From: Lingula anatina
Taxonomy: Eukaryota > Brachiopoda > Lingulata > Lingulida > Lingulidae
Direction: 5' to 3'
Length of the DNA stretch: 33,394 nucleotides
NCBI RefSeq assembly: GCF_001039355.2
Contig: NW_019775636.1
Location: 914,460 to 947,853 of the forward strand
Part shown: positions 11,464-22,573 of the stretch, piece by piece
Position numbering within the stretch: position 1 is the first letter of the stretch
Layout of the letters: each line of letters begins with the position of its first letter
The notes under the pieces: generated by a model
Databases searched by the model: none
What the model was told of the DNA's origin: nothing
What the model saw: the letters and a program-made list of their open reading frames with translations, nothing else
Program-made: the position numbers and the translations under genes

Positions 11464-12435
11464 GCAACACACCACACACTTATTTAGCACCAACAAAATA
11501 ATACCAAGCACTAACATTCATCCGCTTTGTTAGCACTGTAAGACTAAAATCTCATGTAAACATTAAGCTTCGTGGAGCGACCCATTCTCCTGGAGAAGGT
11601 AAAAACAACCCGCCCGCTCTTGAAATACAGTATATCACTGCACTCAATTCTGATGAGTTGTTGACAGGCTTCAGTAGTTGATACACCTTTAAAATATCAA
11701 TACATTCGTAACGTCAGACATAACTTTATTCGCACTGAGAGGTACATTTTAAAAGTTAAAACTGGAACTCTTCACTTTGTGAGGTTTTATAACACGCAAA
11801 TACTCTGAAGAGGCTTTTACTACTTTTTGCATGTTCTTCTGAACTTTGCTTCCTGCTTTAAAGCTGCTAATTTACAGTATATCACCCAACCGTGTTGAGA
11901 GAGGAGGGAGGGTGTCCCTTTAGGTAACACTCCTCCGTACATTCCAAGCCATTGAATTGTCTCTTAAAATGGACCGGTACAGTAAAAGGTACCACTCTTC
12001 AGAAGCCGACCTCAATTCAGACTCAAACGATAACTCTAACCTGTCATCTCAGTTTACAATCTTTGGGAACTGTCACAGATAAAAAGTTCGTAAACTGGCA
12101 ACTCACATTCATGTATCACATGTTGCCTTTAAAACTTCGAACCTAAATCACTGCATAGCCAAGAAAATCAAATAAAAGTTATGCAGCGCTCCTGTCCGTA
12201 ATGAATACACTAATAGATCATGCTATATAAATATGCTATATTCTACCAGGGAGCCGAAGGTGAGGATGGCAGCCAATCATGACCAATAGGCAGTCCTTCT
12301 ACCCCTCCAGGGTTCGGCTGTGAGACCGGTGGCGTTTTATTATTTTTGTTTTCAAAGTTTCTCGCTGGACAGCACAAAAACTGGTGCAGAATTGGACAGA
12401 AAAATACCTGTGACATTTTAATGAAAATTTTCTGC
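11464..12435. other. No gene seen
   Basis: Sequence between MITE copy 1 and the dispersed repeat, without supportable coding sequence. Confidence 0.5.
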
Positions 12436-12580
12436 GTGGCCCTGGTAGGGGTTACTACTGTCCTTTCAACAATACAAGCGAGACACCGCTCCCGCTGATT
12501 CTGATGCTGTCTCAACCACAGATATCACCCCATTGTGTTAGTGAAGACATAACGTGAGACGGGGAGGGGAGGGAGGTGTA
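12436..12580 (+). repeat. Dispersed repeat B, copy 1
   Basis: It begins GCCCTGGTAGGGGT and includes TTCTGATGCTGTCTCAACCA and ATTGTGTTAGTGAAGACATA followed by ACGTGAGACGG. The same order of blocks recurs at 14684-14815 and, more diverged, at about 15700-15850. Confidence 0.65.
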
Positions 12581-12914
12581 TTGCAATGATTGGAGTGTTT
12601 GAAGGGGAATGTGGTGGGGTGGGGAGGATAACGGGGATGGATGTAGGAGAGAGGAAGGGAGACATACAAAAATATCATTTCGTTACACCAGTCGTACTAA
12701 CTCACGGGGAACAAATATTTTCAGGTTGTCCACGACAGCATGTAGGCCTATTAAGAGACTTCTGGAAACTCACCTCAGCATACCTGTAGCAGTGTAAGTA
12801 GTAGTACCAGTGCATGTAGTAGTAGGCCTACAAGATGATGTAGCAGTAGCGAGAGTAGTAGTATAAGAGTAGTAGTATAGAAGGCAATATATTACTGGCA
12901 TAGGCTGTATATAA

Positions 12915-13126
12915 GGGTCTATTCCCACAACTTTAGATCGATCTATCACCGCGGGGAGTCTCACTAGATTACTGTCAGATAATCCCCCTTAAGTGTCCGT
13001 CCCCGCCTACTACAAGGTGTAAGGGGTAATTAACTTTCGTATCCGCCCGGCTGACAGCTATTTAGCGCGAACCCCGGGGAGTTAAGTCGATCTAAAGTAG
13101 GTCGATCTAATCTATGGAAATGGGGT
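12915..13126 (+). mobile_element. MITE family A, copy 2 (about 212 bp)
   Basis: It is closely similar to copy 1 along its whole length and in the same orientation, from GGGTCTATTCCCACAACTTT to CTATGGAAATGGGGT. It carries the TAGATCGATCTA core, the GGGGAGTCTCACTAGATTAC block and the terminal inverted repeats. The two copies are about 1.45 kb apart. The similarity suggests recent activity or local duplication. Confidence 0.82.
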
Positions 13127-13235
13127 GAAAGTAATACTCACTGCACGTGGGCGTGATGACAATACAATTAAATCTAGGAAACCAATCGATTGAGCAATGA
13201 GCGTATCTGGTTTCATTATCCTTATAAAGGACCAA

Positions 13236-13271
13236 CCCCCCCCCCCCCCACACACACACACACACACACAA
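13236..13271. repeat. Poly-C plus (CA)n tract
   Basis: About 14 C are followed directly by roughly 11 CA units. Confidence 0.92.
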
Positions 13272-14683
13272 ACACAAACAGTTTTTGATAATAATGAAAA
13301 AAATATGAGACTGAAATTTCTTTCAGGTGCGCCCGCAAACATTTCAAAAATTGTACGCATAATTCCAGACCAAATATATTAAAAATTTACCACATATCCA
13401 ATCCTAGGTTTCATTTGTCGTATACGATGTCCACATGGTGTCCATGTATTGCCTCGTGGGGCATCCGTTACGTAAAGCAATAATAACTCTTCCTTTGAGA
13501 TTCAAAATTCCGCAAGAAATACATTGTAAACTACGCATGGAAATATATTCTATTGCATTTTACCACTAAAACGGCCGTTATTGTAGTAAAACTAAAATCT
13601 GTGCTTGTCAATAGGGCTTTCGGTGCCTTTCTTCCCGGTCGTCAAGGCATCCGTTGCCAAGGATGTTGGCGCATCACGCGGAATCTCGCGTGCATTCGAG
13701 ACCAAAATAATATGTGGCGGTATAAGATATAGCAGGCGCATGACAAAATCCTCAGACGTCAGTTGCGAGTTTTTGTACAGTGTGTCGGATAACGAAAAGC
13801 CCAGAACTGCACACGTTGTAGATATAAATGCATTCTGAGAAATAAGACGATTATATCATATGAATCTTATTTTATTGTAAAAAAGTGTTGTTGTTGTCTG
13901 CTTTTCCCGCGGTTTTAAGTAGGTCATCAGAAAACCTAGCTCGTTGTCGCGTGACACTTCAATGTCAGAGAGGGCTCCGTCAGTTAAAATCTCTTAAGAG
14001 ATTTTAACAAAAAACCAAGCGTTTAGGAAAAAAACCCTGGACTAACTTTGAATGCAGGAATGGGGTCGTTGACCATTGGTTAGTACGGGAAAATTGCCGT
14101 TTACGCCAGGAAAATCCAATTTTTGGCCAAAACGAAGAGTTATTATGACTTTACTTCAGGGTCATGTGGGAAAAATAGTACATGTACGGCGCCCGTACCG
14201 AATGTAAGCATGCTAGCCCATAGACACTAACAGTACAAAATATACGAAAAATTTTATTTCGATTTCATTGTACGGCGTTTGTGAAAAATGTAGCCTTGGC
14301 TGATAATGATAAGAACGCTGATAATGATAATCTCTCCAGTGGTGATTTCCGACCTTAGTTTTAGATGCTTGTGTGTAATTTAATATTGTCCATCAAAATC
14401 TAGTAGTAGTAGTTTGTAATTGAATTAATTTGGCTTTCGATTTTATTTATGTCTCAGTTAAACCTATTTTAACTTTTCTCCCCCTCTTTCGCACGTGTTT
14501 TAACCTCATAATCTTTCTTGCTGCATGTAACCCAAAATGTGTTCTCTGTCACCGTGAAGACATTTCAAATGAGACATATTCCACAGTTATTATGCTGTGG
14601 ATATTTTTTGCTTTTACAGTACAGAGATTAGCCATCTATTTAAACAGAGACGCATCTTTTAATATCTAGTGAAAAATCAATCT
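13272..14683. other. No gene seen; contains a perfect palindrome
   Basis: The 13600-13840 part is less AT-rich and has a 77-codon open frame, but its translation resembles nothing I recognise. The 26-base palindrome at 13983-14008 is listed separately. Confidence 0.45.
13983..14008. repeat. 26-bp perfect palindrome
   Basis: The sequence has arms GTTAAAATCTCTT and AAGAGATTTTAAC, fully self-complementary with no loop. It is followed by CAAAAAACC. It could be the centre of a small foldback element or a chance feature. Confidence 0.9.
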
Positions 14684-14815
14684 ATGGCCCTGGTAGAGGG
14701 TAGCCAGATGCTGCGGAGTGTTGATTTTGATGCTGTCTCAACCATGATTGTGACGGACTCCACAAATTTCAGGCAATTGTGTTAGTGAAGACATAACGCG
14801 AGACGGTGAGGGGGA
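14684..14815 (+). repeat. Dispersed repeat B, copy 2
   Basis: It shares with copy 1 GGCCCTGGTAG, TTGATGCTGTCTCAACCA and TTGTGTTAGTGAAGACATAA followed by CG.GAGACGG. An inserted GATTGTGACGG segment is shared with copy 3. Confidence 0.65.
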
Positions 14816-15604
14816 TGAAAGGTTTATAAAAAAATGACTTAATAAGTCATTGGAAATGACAATATGCTATTTTAGTTTAAATTAGATGTCGACGAACCAT
14901 TCAATAGAGAAAGTTAGATTAAAAGGAAATATGTTGAAATGAAGCGGCACAAAAATGATGGGGGGAGGGAATGATGATGGTATAAAAGCCTGGTTTGGGA
15001 GAGTTGGGGAAATTGAGTTTTGAGTGCGTTCGGGTGTTTACTGATGTCCTTTAACTTTAACACACCAGGTTATACAAACTTTTACAACTTTTGTCTCTAA
15101 AAAACTGTACAGATTAATCTTTTTTACTTATATAACTACCGTATGTTTCTACTATAGTAATTCACAAAGATGAACTTTAAAGATGACGTCTATTTAGAAA
15201 GAGCGCCATTTCTAAAAACGCAGCACTGGAAAATTAACTGGCAAAGCGTCAACGCTACGAAAGGACTAAAATTAAAATAAGTTACAAATGGAACATAAAG
15301 TGCCGACAGAATCTACGTGGAGTCAAAGTTTGCTGTTTTTGAACAAGCCACACAACGAAGACTGAAATATCGGAGCGCAAAAATTGACTTGTTTTAATTA
15401 TTGATTAAAAAATAGGCTCTTAGTAGGCTATGACCAAGTTGTTAAACAGCCGATGAAATTCTTAAAACTTAATGACTCTAAATGGAATTTAATAAATTTC
15501 TTAATTGCTTATTTGAATTTTCTATATCATTTTGTAAAGTCAGAGTATTTTATTAACAACACAATTCTAACCGAGGCGTTACTTTCCAAAGCATAAAAAA
15601 TAGT

Positions 15605-15636
15605 TGTGTGTGTGTGTGTGTGTATGTGTGCGTGTG
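15605..15636. repeat. (TG)n microsatellite, imperfect
   Basis: A TG run with two single-base interruptions. Confidence 0.9.
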
Positions 15637-15699
15637 TCGGGGTGGAGGGCGTGGGTCTTGCGCGGGAATCTTCCTCTCTGGCAATTGTCAATGTTGACA

Positions 15700-15855
15700 G
15701 GTACGTAATGGTCTGGGAGAATCGAGGAAGTTGAGTTACAACAGGGTTAATACTACAGTATTTATTCTCAGAGTCTATCTCAACATGATTGTGACGGCGC
15801 CCATGAATTTCATCATATTGTGCTAGTGAAGACAGCGATAAATGATAGAGGGCGC
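15700..15855 (+). repeat. Dispersed repeat B, copy 3 (diverged)
   Basis: TCTCAACATGATTGTGACGG, then ATTGTGCTAGTGAAGACA, align with copies 1 and 2. The left part is only weakly similar. Confidence 0.5.
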
Positions 15856-16399
15856 TGATATGATAATCTTTCTTATAATTTCTCCAGAGTATCACAATAA
15901 TTTTTTTATATATCACATTGCCTGGACCCTGGTCCTATCTGTTGCGATGCCAAACCCCCTCCGGTCTTGCACAAGTATCTTGGTCGCAGTCCATTACAAA
16001 TCCAAAGTCTCACCTCTTGCACAGCGCCATCTACACTCAACAATGTTTATATATGGCGCGTGCAAGTGGTGACGCTGAGAACGTTCTGTACACTGAGTGT
16101 CATCTTCCATCAGGGCACTTTTCTTAGATGGTTTTGTTATATATTCTGTTGGCAAACTTTATCGGTGAGTTCAGGATAAGACGTATGGAATGAAGAACAA
16201 ATATGGTATCGACTGTGTCAGTTGTTCACTGGTCACATCTCAATGCAATGTAGCACGAAAATTCTTATGCCTGTGACAACACACCAGCCATTTAAACTTC
16301 GAAGTATAATGATTTGTATTTAGTGCATACAATAATCTATAAACTATCCAGGACAAATTTGTATTCTTGCCATTTAGAAGTTTAATCCAATAATTTTTA
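15856..16399. other. No gene seen
   Basis: Three overlapping short open frames occur here in different phases. None has a recognisable product. Confidence 0.45.
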
Positions 16400-17166
16400 T
16401 GTACAGACACAGATGTGTCTGTAGACTCGCCCTTCAACAAATCGACGCCTTCAAGAAATCGACGAAAACCGGAAGTGCTTGTTTTTTGCACTATTTTTCC
16501 TGTCATGCCCATCGTAAACACTGTGTTGTCAAGTAAAACGAGGCGTCTGATACAAAGAATCAAACGCGGCATTCACGTGCTTGCTTGCGCTGCGTTCAGT
16601 ACACTTTGTTTACACTGACAAGTCGAAGTCAGGAATGCACAATGTTTTTCTATGTAATTACGCAGTTTCAATTTTGATTAGTGAATTTTCTTTTATCTGC
16701 ATGGTCATTTTCCGAACATTTGTATGAGCCACGAAATATTTCTCATCGGAAAATCACACAGCAGCTTTCCAAGTAGAAGCGAGTGACGTCATGACGCACT
16801 TCCGGTTTTCGTCGAGATCTTGAAGGGATTAGCGTTACGGTTTGCTGCACATTTAAAGCGTTCTATCTCAAAATGTACTCAACTGCTTGGATTGAAATTT
16901 ACAGAACTTATTCTTCACATGATATCACACATATGTGCTTAATTTGAGAGCTTTAGCTGTTATATGTTTTCTACAGTGCCCATTCAAAATTGAAAAAGAG
17001 CTATTTTCCGTCGATTTCTTGAAGGGCAAGTCTACATATTGCCATCACCTGTGTCTGTCGTCGCCGTTGCCGATGCAGATGTCGATGCCGTCGCTGGCGC
17101 CGTACACTTTCAGCGTAAACACCATAAGTAGAACACAGTTTTACTTTTTGGTTTTATATTTACAGA
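16400..17166 (+). mobile_element. Dispersed repeat C, copy 1 (occupied by a MITE)
   Basis: The two flanks of the 609-bp MITE belong to one repeat. The left flank ends ATGTACAGACACAGATGTGT. The right flank runs CATATTGCCATCACCTGTGT, a GATGCC/GTCGCC-rich stretch, and then TTTTACTTTTTGGTTTTATATTT. The same sequence without the MITE, and in reverse orientation, lies at about 29682-29836. The boundary near TTTATATTT is shared by both copies. Confidence 0.75.
16424..17032 (+). mobile_element. 609-bp MITE with TA target duplication
   Basis: The element is flanked by TA at 16422-16423 and 17033-17034. Its left end is GACTCGCCCTTCAACAAATC. The reverse complement of its right end is GACTTGCCCTTCAAGAAATC. 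A second, internal inverted pair lies at about 16448-16478 and 16796-16826, both containing CGACGAAAACCGGAAGTGC or its complement, so the element is a nested foldback. A TA duplication fits the Tc1/mariner superfamily. There is no transposase, so it would be non-autonomous. The unoccupied copy of its target repeat at 29.8 kb confirms both ends. Confidence 0.85.
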
Positions 17167-17187
17167 GCTGATGAATATTCATAAAAT

Positions 17188-17560
17188 GCAGGTCACGAAA
17201 ATCAGCATGATCGGGCCATTATGCTGTTTCTTCACTTTTCAGCATATATGCAACCCTCTAAACACATTTTAAGGAAAACCATTAGGCCTGTTGTCATGAA
17301 ACTCACAGGAATAATCAGTCTTACTAAAATGCAGGTCAAGTTCGAAAATCGGCATGATCGGGCCACTATTTTAGTAATTATGTTGTTGTTTTTTCATTTT
17401 TCAGCATATATGCAACACTGTAAACACAATATAAGAAAAACAGATGGGCCAATTGTCATTATACTCACAGGAGTGGTCAATCTTACTGAAACGCAGGTTG
17501 AGTTCCAAAATCAGCATAATCAGGGCATTATTTTAGAAGTTATGCTGTTTTTTCACATTT
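17188..17560 (+). repeat. About 160-bp tandem repeat, 2.3 diverged units
   Basis: GCAGGT..(G)AAAATC.GCAT.ATC.GG landmarks start near 17188, 17331 and 17492. TTTTCAGCATATATGCAAC landmarks lie near 17236 and 17400. The 127-codon open frame over this array repeats its own translation and is not judged to be a gene. Confidence 0.75.
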
Positions 17561-17604
17561 CCTCAGATTCAATTCTTAGGCATGTTAATAGCCTTATTAT
17601 TTAA

Positions 17605-18539
17605 CTAATAAGATACGTAAAAGTGTTTGTTTGACATTTCCTGCATCTTTACAACATTGTTAGTTGATTATGTAAAAATGATGGTAAACTTGTTATCATA
17701 TATTGTCACTGAATGATTAGTATACACTACTCATAATAAATCAGTACAAATTTACAATTTATAATTGTTTAGTCAATGAACAGACAGATTCCTTTTGAAA
17801 GGGCAATTCTTAAATTTTAACATGTTATATCAGTCAACGTGTGACAGCAAGTAGCTGCACACTGCCAATTCAAAATTACTTTTTTCTGCTTTTTTAAAGT
17901 CCATGTCTAACAAAATCGGCATAAGTGAGCAAGCATTCAATATCTTACACTGACATTCATTCAATAACTACGACATCAACGAGGCTGCTACCACTTGACC
18001 CAATGATCTTTACGCGCAATATACACCTTGTTGGAAATGCTCAAAATCTATAAGACAGAGGTTTCTCCGGATTCCAAAATTTTCATATGTGCAAAAATGA
18101 TCATTCAGCTATCTAAAAATGTGAACAGAAAAAGAAAATACTTGTTCAGCTGCATTTGTCTCTATTCAAAAAAGCGAGTTTACATCGGAGTTTTGTCTGA
18201 CGCCATTTTGGTGCTGGCATCTAAAATCAGTGAAAACTCTGTGAAATACTTATGTCAACATTCTTTGGTGTATACAATATAACTTAAGCATATAATATAT
18301 TGTTCTGCCAAGTCTTTTTAAATACATCTCTACAGTCATTCTATAATCAGTTTTTAATCTTACCCTATTCTATGCCTCCGATTCCCGCCATATTTTCTTA
18401 GGGCGAAGCGGGCCTATTTGAAAATGAGGCTACTATCTAATAATTGGGAAAATAACGGTCATATGGGCCAGTAACTCCCGGGCTGAGTAGGCAATGCAGT
18501 CTGTTTTGTAATTCTTTCTGGCAGTTAAACAGTTTTTTG
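17605..18539. other. No gene seen
   Basis: AT-rich sequence without a supportable feature. An 84-codon open frame at 18028-18282 (plus) has no recognisable similarity. Confidence 0.45.
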
Positions 18540-19270
18540 TGAAAATTTAATTTTTCACATATTGGCATTTTTAAGGTGTGACTTTGAAGTTCCATGGTCC
18601 TGAAGACCCATGCTAGTCACATTTTCTGAAAATCCATGATAGGTATATGTTATCATTAAAAATTGATGGTCATTATGCCATTAAGCATTATATAATATTG
18701 CATCAAAATAGAAGAAAACACAATTTTGGGTGCTGCTGCCATGATGACCATTATGGGAAAACCATGTTACTTATGATTGTCAAACTTTCAAAAAAAGAAA
18801 CACAGGACTAAAATGCAGCCTGAGTTGGAAAAGCAGTCTAATTAACCTCTTTTTCTGGAAGTTATACATTTTAGTGAAATATTCATTTTTATCGTGTAGG
18901 CATATTCATTGTGGGACTCAGAGCTCCCATAAACGTGAAGCCAAATGGTAATCAAATTTTCTACATGTCCATGCTATTTATAGCCAATAAAAAAATTTGG
19001 TGATAATTATTCTGTAATTTATTATGTAATGTTACATCAACAATAATCTTTTTGCACTGCTACTACAAACATTATGAAAAGAAAACTGTGTTACTTTTTA
19101 TTATTTTTAACTTACAAGTATGATTGGCATGCAGTTCAAATTAGCCAGCTCAATTGGGTTATCATTTATTATTGAATTAATGCAATTTTGTGTGAAATTG
19201 TCATTTTTCTCGTTCTGGCATTTTCAAAGTGTGAACTCTCATGGGCCTGAAGCCTTATACTTGTTACACA
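18540..19270 (+). repeat. About 320-335-bp diverged tandem repeat
   Basis: A block of the form GGCATTTTTAAGGTGTGACT, then CCATGGTCCTGAAG, recurs near 18564, 18899 and 19218. Each time it is preceded by a TTTTGTGAAA.TT.ATTTTT segment. Related words occur again at about 24890-24960. It appears to be an old satellite-like non-coding array. Confidence 0.6.
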
Positions 19271-19305
19271 TTTTACTTACATTGGTATTACCTGTTGAGC
19301 ATAAA

Positions 19306-19436
19306 AATTTGATGTTGAATTTGCAGTTAAGCATGTACTTTGGCATCAAGAATTGACAGTAGCCTATTTTNAATTTGATGTTGAATTTGCAGTTAAGCAT
19401 GTACTTTGGCATCAAGAATTGACAGTAGCCTATTTT
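19306..19436. repeat. Exact 65-bp duplication around a single N
   Basis: Bases 19306-19370 and 19372-19436 are identical and are separated only by N at 19371. This is the signature of two contig ends that overlap but were joined as a one-base gap. It is very probably an assembly artefact. Confidence 0.93.
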
Positions 19437-19554
19437 GTGCATTGTTATTGTCTGCTTTTTGTCTGTACATTTGACAGCTGTGCTGCCTTGTTTGTTTGTT
19501 TGTTTTTTTCGCCCTCTCGCACCGATTTCGGGGTCCCCAGAGGATGTCATTCAT

Positions 19555-20872
19555 AAAAATAAAAAAGTGTGGCCTTACGAAATTTAAAATGCACTTTTTC
19601 TATTATATGTAAGTTTTCATATCCCAATATCTCAGCTCCATATAACAACAGTGGTACTATCATCTTATCAAAGAGGTCTAGTTGTCATTTAATTGATATA
19701 TTTAATTGTCTAGCTTTTTTATAAATGCCAAACATAATTTTGGTCACCCTCTATACTACATATTTTCGCGTAGAATAAAATGATCCAGTTCTAGATATAA
19801 AAATGTCAATGTCATAATTATTATATTTAAATGACAATTCTTTAGGTTTTCTCCCTTTTCCAAATATTAGTATTTTATTCTTGTAAGTGTTTACCTGCAA
19901 TTTCCAATTTGAACAGTATTCCAAAAAGCAATCAAGTTGATATTGAAGATCATCTTTAGTCTCTGACACCAGTAATGTATCATCTGCGTAAAGTATCACC
20001 ATAATTTTGATATACACATCAAGCTCATTTTCAAGCTCATCAGTTATGGTCTGTAAACCAACAACATTTTTGTTAGATAGAAAATCCTCTAAATCATTAA
20101 GATAGAGAGCAAAGAGCAAGGGAGATAAATTTGCCCCTTGTCTAACTCCATTTTGACAAGGGAAATATTCTGAGAAACGTCCGTTATAAGTAATGTTTGA
20201 TTTGCATTTATTGTACATATTCATAATAGACAAAATATCCCTTAGGCATTTCCCACTTATTTGGTAACTAAATAATTTTCTCCACAATCCAATTCTCCAT
20301 ATCTTATTGAAGACGGGTTTAAAATCTACAAAAGCACAATATAACTTATTCTTTTTTAAGAATGATAATTCAATCAAAGAGTACAAAGTAAAGATATTAT
20401 CGGCTGTTGACTAATTAGCTCTAAATTCGCTTTGATTCTCCTTTAATATATAGGTGTTATCTGAGTAAGTAGTTAGGCTTTTGCTCAGAATCGATGTGAA
20501 CACCTTGCCTAAACTACTTAACAAGGAAATAGGCATGTAGTTTTATGGTTCATGAGCTGATCCTTTATTTTCATATATTGGCTTAATGAGTCCATTAAAC
20601 CATGCATCTGGTACAATTCCAGAATTAAATACTACTTTAAAAGGTTTGACATATAATGGTGCCATATGTATAGATGATTTTATATATTCATTTAGTAATG
20701 TGTCTGGTCCTGGTGACTTATTATTTCTGAGTAATTTCACAGTATTTACAACTTCATTGACCGATATAGGTTCATTCATAGATGAACTATCATCAAAGAT
20801 CTGGTCAGTGTCTATAAAAAGTAAATCTGTTTCATCATCAGTATTAGCATTAACCTTCTTGAAATATTCATA
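19555..20872 (-). pseudogene. LINE reverse transcriptase relic
   Basis: The translation includes LLRNNKSPGPD (RT entry motif), a P.NYMPISLLSSLGK block after an in-frame stop, and QSEFRAN-stop-STADNIF. It continues with FVDFKPVFNKI, GVRQGANLSPLLFALYLNDL and the catalytic YADDTLL (about 19985-20005). WKLQVNTYKNKILIFGKGRK follows. After more stops comes DLFDKMIVPLLLYGAEILGY near 19570-19665. At least four stops are seen. The A of the usual FVDFKKAFD-type motif is changed (KPVFN), so one catalytic aspartate may be lost as well. Confidence 0.88.
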
Positions 20873-21135
20873 ACTAGAAAGGCACTAAGAGAGTGCAGAC
20901 CTCTGCCAAGGCAGCGAAGTCTCCATCCAATGTCGTTTCACCCCTAAATTTTCTAAATTTTGATTATTGATCTGGATCACCACCAAAAACTAATCACTTC
21001 TAAGTTAACCCATTTCTGACCTACCCTGAATAATTCCATCGAAATTCATCCATAACTCTTTGAGTTATGTTGATGACAAACAGACAGACAGACAGACAAA
21101 CAGGGGTGAAAACATAGCCTCCTTGACGGAGGTAA
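20873..21135 (+). mobile_element. RTE-tail SINE-like repeat, copy 2, inside the LINE
   Basis: It starts CTAGAAAGGCACTAAGAGAG and ends CCTCCTTGACGGAGGTAA after a (CAGA)n/(CAAA)n tract. It is colinear with the copy at 6091-6510 but lacks that copy's internal duplication. The LINE protein reads ...VDDF on one side and YEYFKKVN on the other, so the insertion splits an otherwise continuous coding stretch. Confidence 0.8.
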
Positions 21136-21256
21136 AAATCATCTACACCTAGATCTACTGCACCATCACTACAGGACTTTTTTCTTTTACATTCAACAAT
21201 TTCCAATATTCTTTTGGATTTTTGCTTCACATATTCTTAATTTTATTTTGTAATTG
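21136..21256 (-). pseudogene. LINE linker fragment between insertions
   Basis: Minus-strand frames give YKIKLR, then in another frame KNPKEYWKLLNVKEK, then in another SCSDGAVDLGVDDF. NPKEYWKLLN is the conserved linker motif found between endonuclease and RT in many LINEs. The frame changes reflect small indels. Confidence 0.75.
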
Positions 21257-22573
21257 GTATCTATAATTGTACCACCAGCGTTAGCGCTGGCGGTACACAT
21301 GGTTTTAGTCCCGTCTGGTTCGTTCTGCCGGCTCCGCCTGCTCCGCCGCCATGTCATCGTTACCGCTTCTCCTCCTAGACTACAAGGGCCTGCGTACCCA
21401 TCTCTTGGATTTAGGTCACCTATAATCGCAACTTGTTCCACGTAAAATTTGGGCTTTGTCGGTATTGGGGTCTAGGTGTGGCACTCATTGCAATGCACCC
21501 TTGTCGAAAAATGGCAAAATTAAATGCTAATTATCTACCCTACGGAAGGAATTATGGGAAAAATTTCTACAGACGACTTTCCAAAAGTCATATGTGTAGA
21601 TTTCAAATATGCCCTTGGATTTGACCTTTGACCTTTTTTTCAAGGTAAAATGGGCCAAAATTTTCAAAAAAATGAATTTTTTTCGAAAAAAAAATTATTT
21701 GCGCTGTTATTCAGACACCACACAGACTTAACCAATAATATTATTGGAAAGTGTTACCCTTCAGGTCATCTTTCATCTCCGTGAATTTGGGGTCAATCGG
21801 TGCATTTTCACGGGCGTAGTGGCCATAAGATACCGAAACTGAAAACTGTCTCTAATTCGGGAACCGTTAATGCTAGAGACCCATTCTTTTTTGCATTTTG
21901 TAGAGCATGTAAAGCCCAACACTGAGGGTGGTCTCCGTTTTTTTGTATTCCATACGGTTTTCGAGTAACGCTGTATCAAAAAGTACATATTGGTGGTGAA
22001 AGCAAAATGTACAGTACGGTAATGGATAATAAATTTTGAACTCCGGAAAAATAAAACATAAGGCTTGGCAAAGCAGACAACTTGTGGTCAAAAATGACAT
22101 TATTTCATCAAATTTGAACTTCTGGAACTTCAGAGCACCTCCCATTTCAAGAATTTTGACCAAAATGACCTTTTCTTAATTTTAGTTAATTTTTTTCTGT
22201 AAGAAATTTATGGCACATTATGGTAACTCCAAAATTATAACATTTAGTCCCTTATATCTCCAAAACTGGCAGAGATAGGTCCATAGTTACTATTGAAGTT
22301 GAATAGGAAGTCATATACTGGCAATTTACTGTGACCTTGAAATTGACCTTTGACCTACCTTACGATGAACTAAACTTTGATTGTACCATTTTTAGTTATA
22401 TATATATTTTTTGCATATTTTGAAAATTCTTGTTGATTGCATTTTTACAGCTTGTCAAGCACAAGACTGGTGGCTGTGTCCCTTATTTTGTGTATGTGGG
22501 GGTCTATACGAATGCGCTTACTCCAGCTGGTGGTACAATATTCGGAGGCGGTATCGCCTCTCTGATCCTCTAG
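21256..22573. mobile_element. About 1.3-kb inverted-repeat element inserted in the LINE
   Basis: Near the left end ATTGTACCACCAGC lies at 21266-21279. Its exact reverse complement GCTGGTGGTACAAT lies at 22526-22539. Small palindromes adjoin each (CCAGCGTTAGCGCTGG on the left, GAGGCGGTATCGCCTC on the right). The interior has several TGACCTTTGACCT words and no credible protein. Removing it brings LINE codons ...KSFTN and YKIKL together. It is best called a non-autonomous DNA element. The superfamily is unknown and the target duplication unclear. Confidence 0.7.

Noticed and set aside
13605-13838. 77-codon plus-strand frame in a less AT-rich patch
   Set aside because: No recognisable domain and no splice or promoter support. 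Left as unannotated.
17221-17604. 127-codon plus-strand frame with internally repeated protein
   Set aside because: The repetition follows a non-coding tandem DNA repeat with a non-conserved period. No family resemblance.
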